From the NCBI GenBank assembly GCA_014529385.2, contig CM043968.1, forward strand, positions 21,755,484 through 21,819,483: a DNA stretch of 64,000 nucleotides, written 5' to 3'. The position numbers and the translations under genes are program-made. This document shows, one piece after another, positions 22,246-32,894 of the stretch. The notes under the pieces are model-generated. The model saw only the letters and a program-made list of their open reading frames with translations, ran no database searches and was not told the DNA's origin. Origin of the DNA: Adiantum capillus-veneris. Taxonomy: Eukaryota; Streptophyta; Polypodiopsida; Polypodiales; Pteridaceae. Within the stretch, counting starts at the first letter, position 1. Every line of letters begins with the position of its first letter.

Positions 22246-23746
22246 CATGTGTTAAGAAAGAAGTGCAGATCATCATGGTGGAAGCAGCTGTCAAGCAACC
22301 AAGATACCATGGATTGGAGTCATTTGCACCCATTATTGGCTACATTTTGGAGGGCGAGTTTCCATAAGACTTCACAAAAGCTCAAAAGAGGAGACTCATG
22401 AAGAAGGCAAGTTTCTATCTCTTCCTAGAAGGCTCCCTCTATCAAAGAGGGAAGGATCAAGTGTGCAGAAGAGTACCAACTATCGAGGAAATTCCAGCCA
22501 TTCTAAAAGGTTTGCATGAAGAGGCATGTGGTGGTCATTTTGCCAAAGAATTAACCGTGAAGAAGATTTTTCTTGCAGGATATGTTTGGACAAGCTTGCA
22601 TGTGGACATTGGTGTAAAATCTATCACAACTATCAGGTAAATGGAAATAGAAAGCTGGTGCATGGTCCAACGCAAATAGTGCTCGAAAATGGACACTTTG
22701 AAAAGTGGGGGATTGATGCTATGGGTCCTCTTCCCAGAACAAAAGATGGTAAAACTCTACATTCTAGTTTTTGTAGACTACATGACTAGGTGGGTAGAGG
22801 CTCTAAGTGTGGCAAGGGTAAATGGGAAATCAGCGAAAAAGTTTGTCTACACTAATGTTTCTTGTAGATTTGGCACACCTCTAGAGATTGTTTTGGATAA
22901 TGGTCCAGGGTTCAAGAATCTACTCATAGAAGTTTGTGAGGAGCTTCACATTCTACATCGTCATAGCACACCCTACTACCCACAATCAAATGGTTTGGTG
23001 AAGAAGGCTACTGGTGTCATTGCAGGCATCATTAGAAAGATGGTGCAAAACAAAACAAAGCTATGGGATGACTTCTTGGATGGTGCCTTGTGGGCATATC
23101 AAACCACATATAGGGAGGCAACACAGTTCGTGCCATTTCACTTGGTGTATGGTCAAGAGGCTTTGCAGCCTATCGAGCTCAACATCCCAACAATACTACT
23201 TCATGAAAGAGGTGCACAAGATGATCACGAGTTATCGATGGATTGACTTCTTACACTAGGGGAGATTGAGTGGAAAAGAGAAGCATCTTATGAGTGCTAC
23301 AAAAGAAAAGCTACACAAGCAAAGGAGAAGCTTGACAAGAAACTCAGGGATAAAGGAATCAAGGAAGGAGAGCTTGCGCTAAGGTATGACAAATGACTTG
23401 ACAATGTTTTGATGCCAAGTTTGAAACTATATGGCAAGGGCCATACATAGTCAAGAAGACTTTCAATTCAAGTTACTATCAGCTTATGGACTTGAATGGT
23501 AAAGAGAACTCCAGGAAGGTAAACGGGTATCGCGTGAAGCCCTATTCAAGTCGCCTTCTACCAAAGGACTAACAAAGAGAGACTATGTCATGTAAGTTTT
23601 ATTACATGAAGCATGAGTGTGACAAAAATCCACACAATGAAAATCTTGTCAAGGGACCAGATATCATTGAGGACTCAAAAGCACTCTCTTTGGAAAAGAT
23701 GCTTTATGATGGTACATGAATATACATCATCCTGGGGGAGGGCTAA
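22246..23746 (+). pseudogene. RE4 integrase and pol C-terminus
   Basis: The zinc-binding histidines are in LHEEACGGHFAKELTVKK, with the cysteines in an overlapping frame. The core has Asp in WGIDAMGPLPRTKDGK and Asp in IVLDNGPGF, but the position of the third catalytic residue reads SNGLVKKATG, where the family has Glu: a Glu-to-Lys change. Frameshifts lie near 22600 and 22750. The C-terminal part (23246-23575) is readable with stops and ends in VKPYSSRLLPKD. Purine tract cctgggggagggctaa at 23731-23746 precedes the 3' LTR. Confidence 0.85.
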
Positions 23747-25351
23747 TGATGGCTATTTTTTGGCCATCCAAATTGCCATAGTGAGCTACCTCACCCTACC
23801 AAAATCACCTAAACAATATAGCTATCCCTACCTTTTCATTGTACATAGAGGTGTGTGAGTTAGGGAATTTTTCCCATATCCCCTTAAAACTCCCAGCTAA
23901 CTAGTCATAGGGTTAGTTGAGCAAAAAAAGTAGATAAAATCAAGAAATTAAAATATATTATGGCCCTTTTTTGTGTAATTATTCCATTGTATATAGGGTC
24001 TAAATATAAGGAATTTTCATAATTATTTTGGTATTTGTTTAAATATTTCTACCTAGGTGTGTGTTATTTTTCTATGCATGCTATGTACATTGACTCACCA
24101 TTACTACAATTTTTCTTACCATTTTCCATACTCTTTATTCCATATAGAAATATTGTCATGCAAGATTCTCTTATTTTTGGTGTAAATCCACTCCAAGGAA
24201 AAACCTCAAAAAATACCTTCCACCATCAGTCATTGACTTTCACTAAATTTTCATTTTCTACATGTATTTTTTCTTATCTCTTGTAAATAAATATGCTTCA
24301 ATAAAAACAAATAAGGGTCTCCTCATTTGATTCCTTATATTTTCATATATCTTTTTTTTCATTTTATATTTATATATAGGTGACACTATTCTAGATTCCA
24401 TGAATTGTTTATATACTGACCTATTTTTTTAATATATCCATATATTATATTTATGCATAATCCACAACCATGCATATTTTCAAACCCCTAAGAATCAATT
24501 AGGTCATGCTCTCATGCAAGGAGGGGCTCACCTTTGGAGCCATATGCAAATTCAACAAAAGGGGGGCCACAAAAGACTTTTTTGTGAACAAAAATAGGCA
24601 TTTTAATGGGTTTTTTTATATCCATCTCCGCTCCAAATTTGATGTGGTGATTAGAAGATAAAATGCGTACCAAGAATTCAATATTCAATTGAAACATTTT
24701 CATAATTTTTGGAGCTACCACCGTTGAAGTATGATTTTTTTATTGGACCCCAGTCTGCCCACTTTTCTCATAAGTAACCGATAGTCTTCTCTCAGCTCTT
24801 TCCACACTTCTACACACACACATTCACTTCTCTCAATCCCTCACTCAAACTGCAACTTCCATGGTTTCTCTCACCTTCTTCATCATTAACCTCCCCTCCT
24901 ACTTCCATAGCTCTCATATGAGCTCTACATGTATATACACCATCTCTATGCCTCTCTCTATTACTTCCATAGTACAATTCCATCTTACCCCTTCAGCATG
25001 TAAACCATGCTTAACCTCTGAAAATTGAGAGATCTAATCAAGAAAATTGCCATTTCCATCGCGATAATCAACCTTGGCGGCGGTGGCATAAAGAAGAGAA
25101 GAAGAAGAAGAGAATGGATAGTCATTTTGAGAACCTACACAAGTAGGTCCAAAACTTCTTCAAGCTTCACCATCACAAGGATTTCCTCACTTCATTCCAC
25201 CATCTTACTTCAACCATCCACCTCATTTTACCCATTGTAAATATATCATTAACTTTCTAGTGATTATTAACACTAACCACTAACATACTCACACGAAACA
25301 GCCATTGACCTAGCCATAAAAAAACACCTCACCTCAAGACATGTGCATAGT

Positions 25352-25429
<78 letters not shown>

Positions 25430-25434
25430 GTGTG
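23747..25434 (+). repeat. RE4 3' LTR, left segment
   Basis: Begins TGATGGCTATTTTTTGGCC directly after the purine tract and continues to a (CT)n tract at 25356-25427, where RE5 starts. It holds the ~490 bp LTR head that the 5' copy lacks. Together with 45839-47019 the full LTR would be about 2.7 kb, long for a plant Ty3/gypsy element. Confidence 0.85.
25356..25427 (+). repeat. (CT)n microsatellite
   Basis: About 36 CT units in the RE4 3' LTR; the RE5 insertion junction lies a few bases after it (atgtgtg then TGTTAG). Confidence 0.97.
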
Positions 25435-25547
25435 TGTTAGCGGCTGCTAACACAGGCTACACCGATAATGCACCAAGCTGTGGATGTGCTATAGTGAACA
25501 ATATTTCTTGTTCTTTGTATAGGGCCTTGGGCTCATTTAGGAGTTCC
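25435..25547 (+). repeat. RE5 5' LTR, part left of the CACTA insertion
   Basis: TGTTAGC-ggct-GCTAACA forms a 7-bp inverted repeat at the very start. The rest matches 44979-45087 (ACACCGATnATGCACC and following). It ends with TCC, the left copy of the CACTA target duplication (25545-25547). Confidence 0.88.
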
Positions 25548-25579
25548 CACTACAAGAGGTTGTGTGCTCTTGTGATGCT

Positions 25580-25800
25580 GTTAGCGACGGAAATACACTG
25601 GGTTTTTATAACCCCCGGCGTCGCTAAAACCGTCGCTAATAGCGTCGCTATAGGCGTCGCTATATGCGTCGCTATATAGAGACACTCATAGCGACGGTCA
25701 TAGCGACGGTTATAGCGACGTTTACACAGAAGTCTATAGTGACGCTCATAGCAACGCTACAGAGCCATAAATAGCGACGGTTATAGCGACGCCCGAGAGA
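25580..25800 (+). repeat. CACTA subterminal repeats (left end)
   Basis: About eleven exact and two near copies of TAGCGACG(G/C) in both orientations (for example at 25582, then cgtcgct copies 25618-25675, and agcgacg copies 25688-25790). Such arrays bind the accessory transposon protein in the En/Spm family. The right end has only a few, organised as hairpins. Confidence 0.88.
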
Positions 25801-26172
25801 ATTTTTTTTTGGTGACAGGGCATTGAATGCCCTGCCACCCATCAACCATATTGTACTTGATTCACTTTTTAAAAAAAGTGCAAGGGTAGATAATAGACCC
25901 AAAATAGTCACCCACAAGACGCATTGTTTGCAAAATTGACAAGCGTAAAATTGACAATTGTACACATCATAGGCAAAATGAATTGATTGGCAAATGTAAT
26001 AATGACAATTGTACAACATCATAGGCATAAAGAATTGATTGGCAAAATGAACTGCGGTGACAAATGTAATAATATACATGGTTCAAAAAGACGTATAAAA
26101 TCCGTCTCATGATACATAAGCTATGAGAAACCCTAAACTAATGCTATCTAGCTATAGCTAAACTGACGTCGT
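25801..26172 (+). other. CACTA non-coding stretch
   Basis: A T-rich run, then two related copies of a segment with gacaattgtaca and attgattggcaaa (about 25930-26055). No gene is seen; this would be the 3' flank of the accessory gene. Confidence 0.5.
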
Positions 26173-27484
26173 CTAGTCAGACGTCTCATCGCATCCAAGC
26201 GGCGTATCTGTCGGATTCTGCAAAAAAAGACAATAAGACAGCTTTCAGTAAGTATAAACATATAACGACATTTATAAAAAAATACAAAAAATAGAAAAGA
26301 GTAAACCCTAATACTAACCATGCCGCCGCGAGAACTGAGAATGTCCATCAGGGCGTTTAAGCCCTTCCCGCCTGCGTACTCGCGCTCGTACGGTGTGGGA
26401 TCACGTCCTGTCATCGACCACTGTCAAAACATACAAAGATTTCATTATGTTAGAATTAAAAAACTCATAAACCCTAAACTATCGAACATAAAGAGCAATG
26501 CCAAAACACTTACAAAATCGGCCTCAAATGATGCCCATCCACCGCTCCCCAAGTGGTGCGAGCTCCCTGCCTCTACTCGCGCTCTGGCTGCATCCTTTTG
26601 TTGCTTCCACTTGTCGGGATTCTCGCGCGCTGCTTTCTTCGCATTCTTCCAATCTTCTTTGGCCAACCAATCTGGCCTGTTCCACCCATGCTTGATTGCT
26701 TTTTGCACTTCGGAACGCTTGTGTTTGCAGTATTCCCGCATTCAAATCTTCATCAGGTCCTCATTGAAGCGCTGATCCCGTGTTGGAACGGGAAACTCAT
26801 CATGAAGTATGCTGATGACTCTGTCTTTTAAATCACTTGGTACTTCACTCCATTTGTTTAGTATGTAGTGTCTGAACAGCTGAGAGCAAAGACCACGCAT
26901 GCGCGAGATCACCTTCTTGCCGTCATCATCCATGATGATGCCGTCACTGAAGTCGACGCAGTAAGGCAAGCCCTCTGGCCGGTGACGCGTGAACCTGGGT
27001 GTCCCAGCAGGGGTCTCTAGAGGTGTGTCGATGGGGGTACGGACGTCAGGTGTCTCCACCGGCGTTTGGGCCCCGAAGCGAGGAGTGTCGAGTGGGGTGG
27101 CTCCTGGCGAAGTAGGTAGAGGTGTGTAGCTGCTAGGAACAGTCAGCCGCGCAAAACCTGGCGTAGATGGCAATGCTGTGGCTAGTGTGGGGGCGGGCAA
27201 AGAAGGGGAGGGTAAAGAGCCTCATCGAACACGAGGCGGTGTGGAGGCATCGGCGGCAGAATCCCCACAACAACCGCCACCGCCACCACTAGAGCGCCGG
27301 TGTCTAGACGAGTGTGAAGATTGTCTCGTCGACACCGAAGCTTCGGAGCGCGCCGAATGCTCCGAAAGAGAGGGAGATGCGGATGGAGTAGGAACGCGCG
27401 ATGATGCGCCAGAGCGATGACGCTCCACGTACCACTGTCTCTGCTGCAATGACAAAGAAGAAAAAAACTCCTCATCATCCATAC
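26173..27484 (-). pseudogene. CACTA accessory gene, Ptta/En/Spm (transposase_24) type
   Basis: Reading leftward: a first exon from about 27484 begins MDDEEFFSSLSLQQRQWYVE right after a TGCAG acceptor, with a Ser-rich region and a Gly run. After an in-frame TGA (about 27222) come Thr/Pro-rich repeats (TPxxTP) and the conserved segment CSQLFRHYILNKWSEVPSDLK. A second TGA follows LMKI, then EYCKHKRSEVQKAIKHGW, RPDWLAKEDWK and GSGGWASFEADF, characteristic of the plant Ptta/En/Spm family. An intron starts at GTAAGTG near 26512; the next exon contains GRDPTPYEREYAGG, and the last encodes NPTDTPLGCDETSD and ends at 26173. It is presumed to bind subterminal repeats. The two stops make it non-functional as read. 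Confidence 0.75.
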
Positions 27485-27754
27485 CTGCATTAAACACACG
27501 AATATTTAAACTTAATATTGAATGAATAGAGTAGACAATGACGCAAAGACCATTAAATACAATGACGTAATGACGCATATAAATACAATGACGCAATGAA
27601 TTGAGTGATAGAAGAGGCAAGTCGAAAACTCAGAATTTTCAATCAAAAGATGTGAGCGCGAGTAGAAAAGAGCGTTATACACCATGGAAGGTACTTAGAG
27701 ATCCAGAGCTTTTACAACACGGAGCAAAATTGTTCAAATACAATATTTGTGGCT

Positions 27755-30700
27755 TTAAGAGATCTCTCTCTCATCCTCGCATAACTCAGCATAACTTCCT
27801 ATATCTATATAGAGCTCTCCGTTTAAACACATATCCTCTGTTTCATTTTGTAGCTCCTCTGCATGCACCCCATATAGAGTAGTAGCATCTTGATGCTCGT
27901 CTGGCACCACCGCAGCGGCTTCTGATTGAGCATCTTCTCTGATCTCCTCCATTGATGCCGTTGTGATTGGCACATGCAACCATCTTAAGCTCATGAATGT
28001 TGGTAGGCTCTCCAGACCCGTCGGATAGTGCATCGGTGGTCGTCTTCCCCGTCTCCACTCGATTCGTGCCCTCTGTCGCTCTTGCTTTGCATCCTCATAT
28101 TGTGAAATCCACTTTTGCATCACTGGATTGTGAAGCATGCAAAATTGGTTGATTTTAGCCTCTAGATCTTCCGTCATCTTCTTCTCAACACCGAGATTGC
28201 ACATGACAATCCCAGATATGCGCTCATCATCTATGGTTCACCATAGCGTGTCCCGGGCTTTATCAAATCCGTCTAGCCACTCTCCAATGTACACTAGGGA
28301 CTCTGATATCAACCAACCTTCTGCCATGCTACCCTCCGGACGTGCCTTTTGACGCACATATCCCTTAAGCGTTTTCATGAAACGTTCTAAGAAGAACATC
28401 CATCTGGAATGAACTGTGCCAGCTATTTCCACCTCATCAACTATGTGAACAAGAAGATGCACCTGAATGGTTAGCATGGTAGTAGGAAAATGTTTCTCAA
28501 ACATGCACACAAGCTCCGCAGCATTTAGTTTGGCGAATGGTATGGAGTCTACGTTGATCTCCTTTTGTGAGATCCATTGCACCAGCTTTGCAAGTTTGTA
28601 GATTGTGTTACGGATGTCGAGAGACAAACATCCCTCAATGGCAACCGGTAAAATAAATTGTAAAGTATGTGCAGCAATGATATTAAAGTCCACATTTTAT
28701 GCAATGATATTAAAGTCCACTATGAACGTACCTGACACATTTTATGCCAATCGTGTGACTTCAAACCGGTAAGCTTTCCTTCTTTAGTAAAACACGTTCA
28801 GAGCGAGTGCATTACGCCAGTGGGAGTCCGCAAAGATCGAATGGTCTCTTTTACTTTGCGTTCTTGGGCTCTTGTGAAAATCCATGGTGATTTAGGGAGT
28901 TTTATCGATCCATCAGACGCTGTTTGCGGCCAATATTGCTCCATACGATCCACATTTCTAAGGTCAACTGTGGCTCCCAAAGTATCTTTCTTGCCGGTCA
29001 GATCGTCCCATAGTAGATTACCCACATTCTTGAATATGTGCATTGGATCGAGCAAGTGATTGATCATAAGTCGGGGCCAGTATGGTAACTCGTACCATAG
29101 AGATAGTCTCTTCATCCCTGGAGGCAATCCGTCATCACACATCTCCTTCTGCTCTAACCATGCTTGTGCAGACATCCTTGGTGGCTCTCTTCCCAAAAAG
29201 CCGTCATGTAACACATGATTCTCTGGAAGATACGCTTGATGACCTTCGTAGATTTTCTTCTTCAGTGAGGGCGCCCTACGTGCATTCAGTCTAGGTCCAC
29301 ATGTAACACATGCTCTGTATCCGCTTGTTTGAAGCCCTGCATGTATACACATGATAATAGATCAACTATGGGAAAAAACAAGATTTACAGGGTCTGAGTG
29401 AGGAGTGTCAATAGATCACCTGAGCATTCTGTTAGCCCAGGATAGTCATGCATGGTCCACATTAGAATGCCTCTGATCAAAGCATTCCGTCGTCCTGTGT
29501 GTCGGCTCATATCCACCACCTCTATGCCAATCCACAATTGTTGTAGCTCTTCCAATAGTGGACGAAGATACACATCCATATTCTCCACTTTATATCGCCC
29601 TAGCACAATCAAGCTTAGCCATAGGTTCCCCTTCTTCGTAGTCAACCACGGGGGAATGTTGTAGTTGACGATGACCACGGGCCATACACTGTAAGATGTT
29701 GATCTTTCACCAAATGGATTTACGCCATCCATAGCCAGGCCTAAGCGCAAATTTCAAGCTTCCCTGGAAAAATCCAACCATGTTCCATCTATATGTTTCC
29801 AGGCTGCGCAATCTGCAGGAATTCGTAGCACACCATCCGAAGATTTATTCTCCTCATGCCATGATGCTAGGGCGGCCATGGACTTACATTCGAAGAAATG
29901 CTTGATGCGAGGAAGCAGAGGAAAATGTCGCAAAACCTTTTGTGGAATTTTTGTCCCATGGAGATCTACTCGATATCTTTCAGAATCACATTTCAGAAAC
30001 TTCTCCATGTCTATGTATTCCCCTCTGAAAAGAATGCAGTCATTAGGACAAGCGTGGATAGAATTGTAATCCATCCCCAAGTTTCACAAAATCTTTCTTG
30101 CTTCATCTCGAGAATCTGGCATCACATTGTCAGCTGGTAGTATGTGCTCTTTAAGCAATCTACACAACATAAAAATACGATACAGTCGTGTAAAAATCTA
30201 TCAGATCATTATACATTTAGAGTTTTATTAAAGTAAACTAATTGTAATAGATCACCTGAAAAGCGTTGTGACGCTAGTGTCACTCCATCCAAACTTTGCC
30301 TGCATGTTGAGAAGAACCAGGAGTGCTTTCAATCTAGACATACGTGCTCCATTATACAATGGCGTATCGGCTTCACTTTTCATATCATCATAGATAAGCC
30401 TTTCTGAATCCATGATCGTCTTGATCATTTCATCAATCTCGGGCTCAAACATTGCCTCATTGGGAATGTGCTTTGCATGATCATCCCCCGAGCTGTCAGA
30501 GGCTACATCTTGTGGCCTCACATATGTTGCTTGACCAAAGCGCCTACGAACACGTCTATTGGGTTGCAAGATTGCTGCTTGTTGGCCAGCGTCAGAGTCC
30601 GACGAGTTATAATTGGCAACAACTCGATCTATAATAGATGGATCGAACTCGCCAAATTCGCGAACGTGCTGCAAAGAAACACGTCTTGTCCGTCGCACAG

Positions 30701-30788
30701 CATGCTTGCATTGATTACAAGGACATAAGACCCTCATTGAGAGATAGGTGTTTCGGTTGGACGGTCCCACATCCTCGTCACTACTCAT
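27755..30788 (-). pseudogene. CACTA transposase, TNP2 type, with in-frame TGA stops
   Basis: Exon 1 (30788-30256) starts MSSDEDVGPSNRNTYL; donor GTGATC and acceptor TGTGTAG join it in frame to exon 2 (30159-29420), which contains FPLLPRIKHFFECKSMA, LAMDGVNPFG and SVWPVVIVNYNIPPW, the TNP2 core. Exon 3 (29336-28732) has GYRACVTCGPRLN and LLDPMHIFKNVGNLLWDDL. The last part (about 28660-27755) has LPVAIEGCL, FPTTMLTIQVHLLVHIVDE and SRWMFFLERFMKTLKGYV, the domain that follows TNP2. Three in-frame stops, all TGA, lie near 30076, 29752 and 28239. The acceptor before the last exon is not clear. The enzyme would cut and join the ends of the element; this copy is dead. Confidence 0.88.
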
Positions 30789-30850
30789 AATGACGATAGA
30801 AATCTTATAACCTCGACATCAAATTTAATATTCTATTGGCATTCTTCGTC

Positions 30851-30856
<6 letters not shown>

Positions 30857-30906
<50 letters not shown>
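30857..30906 (+). repeat. (CT)n microsatellite upstream of TNP2
   Basis: A CT run about 70 bases upstream (minus strand sense) of the TNP2 start, in the probable promoter or 5' UTR. Confidence 0.95.
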
Positions 30907-30908
<2 letters not shown>

Positions 30909-31456
30909 CTCACATTCTCTAGTCATGTCCAATCCCCGCACACCTCGGTCTAGAGGTGCACGGAGATCAGAACCACCGGGTTATATTCTCGTCTTTATTG
31001 GTCAATACCTATATTTGTGGGTACAAGAAATCTACAAACCCACGTCTACATGATACTGCATGTAGTGGATAAAACCCCTTTGCCTCTTCTCTAGCTGTAG
31101 CACTTCACAGCATCTTAACATCTTTTCACTGTTCGTCTAACTCTAAACCCTAAACCGTAAGTAATTCTTGCGTGGACTCGATCTAACGTAAATAAGCATA
31201 AATCTAAATAAACGTAAACCTAACTAAAAATAAACCTAAATCTAATTTAACGTAAGTCTACATCTAACCTAATCTTTAACGTCTTTTGGGATAGTTTCCT
31301 ACGACGTTAAAACTCTCTTCTTCTTGTGTGTGTGTGTGTGTGTGTGGGTAAACCTAAATAAACCTAAGTCTAATCTAATATAACATAAATCTAAATCTAA
31401 CGTAAATTATGTTATATTAAAAACAAAGAACTAAACTAACAGGGATTATAAGAACC
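30907..31456 (+). other. CACTA spacer with first copy of a ~140-bp direct repeat
   Basis: No gene. A/T-rich sequence built from degenerate (C)TAAATCTAA and ACGTAAA units. Positions 31207-31345 recur as 31880-32038 with few differences, including the motif tagtttcctacgacgtta and a following (TG)n. The two copies flank the HMA fragment. Confidence 0.7.
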
Positions 31457-31838
31457 TTAAAACTGATTTAACACATAATTTTTAACTCGGCAAGAGTTGG
31501 CATTCTCATCACTAAAGATGTGAGAGTTAACTTCCGGCGGTGACGCTGCCTCATCTCCATCCACATCTGACGACAGCAATTGGCCCTTTGGACCGTTCTT
31601 GCTCTTGTTACTAACTTTGAAGTTGTTGTTGAATGACTAGAGGTTGTCTAGATGGTCATTGTCGGGGATGTAGTGACTCTTGCCGCCCTGAAGATCCACC
31701 TTCTTCCCTATCTTCTGAAGACATTTCACCAGTACTTTTGGATCGACGGAGCCCATCATGAGTGAAGGCAGCAATACCCTATATTCCATTGAGGGCTTTC
31801 TTCACCCGCTTCATGCAAGCATCGCAGTCTATGGAGAC
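31457..31838 (-). pseudogene. Captured HMA-domain (HIPP-like metal-binding) gene fragment
   Basis: Minus-strand translation gives VSIDCDACMKRVKKALNGI, with the metal-binding CxxC (C-D-A-C) of a heavy-metal-associated domain, then a TAG and a frame change, then MGSVDPKVLVKCLQKIGKKV and a tail to HLDNL, the second half of the same ferredoxin-like fold. After a TAG the frame continues for some 60 codons of a polar linker (NNNFKVSNKSKNGPKGQ and so on) to a TAA at 31457, as in isoprenylated plant HMA proteins. The start of the protein and its C-terminal CaaX box are absent. This is a host gene fragment acquired by the transposon, now broken. Confidence 0.8.
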
Positions 31839-32235
31839 CTAAATCTAATCTAATATAACGTAAATCTAAATCTAGCGTAAATAAACGTAAATCTAACTAA
31901 AAATAAACCTAAATCTAATCTAATTTAACTTAAATAAACCTAAATCTAATTTAACGTAAGTCTACATCTAACCTAATCTTTAACGTCTTTTAGGATAGTT
32001 TCCTACGACGTTATAACTCTCTTCTTCTTGTGTGTGTGCGCGTGTGTGGATGTGTGTGCCACTAAAAAGAGATAAATGGTATAACCTTTCTATCACCCAT
32101 GCCAAGTATGATAGATTGGTTATGCCATTTCCCTCTTGAATAATAGGTCTTGAGTTCAACTCCTCATCGGCTAGATCTTTAGGTCTTTTAATTTTAATTA
32201 GTTTCCTTTAAATTAGTTTCTCTCTCTTTCTCTCT
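31839..32235 (+). other. CACTA spacer with second copy of the direct repeat
   Basis: Contains the repeat copy 31880-32038, followed by a non-coding stretch with a short (TG)n near 32031-32058. No gene is seen. Confidence 0.65.
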
Positions 32236-32440
32236 CAATGTGTGTGCGTTTTTTTGTTTATGCATGTTTTCTCTCTCTTTTCCTCTCTCAATGTGTGCGT
32301 TTTTTGTTTATGCATGTTCTCTCCCTCTTTTCCTCTCTCAATGTGTGCGTTTTTTGTTTATGCATGCTCTCTCTCTCTTTTCCTCTCTCAATGTGTGTGT
32401 GAATTCTTTGTTTATGTATGTGTGCGTGCATTTTTGTTTA
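32236..32440 (+). repeat. Tandem repeat, four units of about 50 bp
   Basis: Units start at 32236, 32289, 32339 and 32389, each with the core caatgtgtgcgttttttgtt and a CT-rich tail. ORFs across it are repeat artefacts. Confidence 0.9.
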
Positions 32441-32448
32441 TGTTTGTA

Positions 32449-32484
<36 letters not shown>

Positions 32485-32491
32485 AACACTA

Positions 32492-32546
<55 letters not shown>

Positions 32547-32640
32547 AAGAGGGGAAGGGAACATGAGAGTGAGGAGAGGGAAGGAGCATACCTGGCTCTC
32601 CTTCCTCTCCTCGTGTGTGTGTGTGTGTGTGTGTGTGGAG

Positions 32641-32683
<43 letters not shown>

Positions 32684-32702
32684 CGTTACCTGCTCCTTGC
32701 TT
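32441..32702 (+). repeat. Alternating (CT)n, (TG)n and (GA)n tracts
   Basis: Simple sequence of CT (about 32454-32481), TG (32493-32513), GA (32515-32537), TG (32612-32637) and GA (32646-32678) runs. No coding meaning. Confidence 0.92.
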
Positions 32703-32833
32703 GAGGGCGCCGAAAAACTCAGATATGAGATCTGAGTTTTTGGGCGCTCTCTGTTATTTTTTTTAGCCCAGCCGGCGTCACTATGAGCGCCGCAAATTTA
32801 CTTGTAAATTTGCGACGCTCATAGCGACGCCGG
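32703..32833 (+). repeat. CACTA right-end hairpins
   Basis: Two inverted repeats: 32703-32752 (arms containing AAAAACTCAGAT, loop atgag) and 32772-32833 (arms CCGGCGTCaCTATGAGCG..., centred on acttg, with CAAATTTAC/TAAATTTG near the centre). The second contains the subterminal unit in both orientations, so hairpins replace the array seen at the left end. Confidence 0.85.
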
Positions 32834-32894
32834 GAATTTTTTTTTTTGAGCATCGTTGTGTGAGCGTCGCTAATATGAATAGCCTCTTGTAGTG

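Larger units (their letters stand above)
25548..32894 (-). mobile_element. CACTA (En/Spm) DNA transposon, complete by ends, decayed genes
   Basis: Terminal inverted repeats of 12 bp, CACTACAAGAGG at 25548-25559 and its exact complement at 32883-32894, are flanked by TCC on both sides (25545-25547, 32895-32897). The other RE5 LTR shows the empty site (near 45087). Two genes lie on the minus strand: a TNP2-type transposase near the right side and an accessory Ptta/En/Spm-type gene near the left. Both contain in-frame stops. The left end carries about a dozen subterminal repeats of the unit TAGCGACG. A captured HMA-domain fragment sits between TNP2 and the right end. Confidence 0.93.

Noticed and set aside
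26173-30788. TGA recoding (selenocysteine or altered code) as an explanation of the TGA-only stops
   Set aside because: No reason in a plant nuclear transposon; CpG deamination of CGA codons explains it more simply.
31140-31440. TAAACCCTAAA-like words suggesting an interstitial telomere repeat
   Set aside because: Only one or two true CCCTAAA units; the rest are degenerate CTAAATCTAA/ACGTAAA words without a constant 7-bp phase.
32240-32766. Long Cys/Val/Ser/Leu ORFs on both strands
   Set aside because: Products of CT, TG and GA simple repeats.
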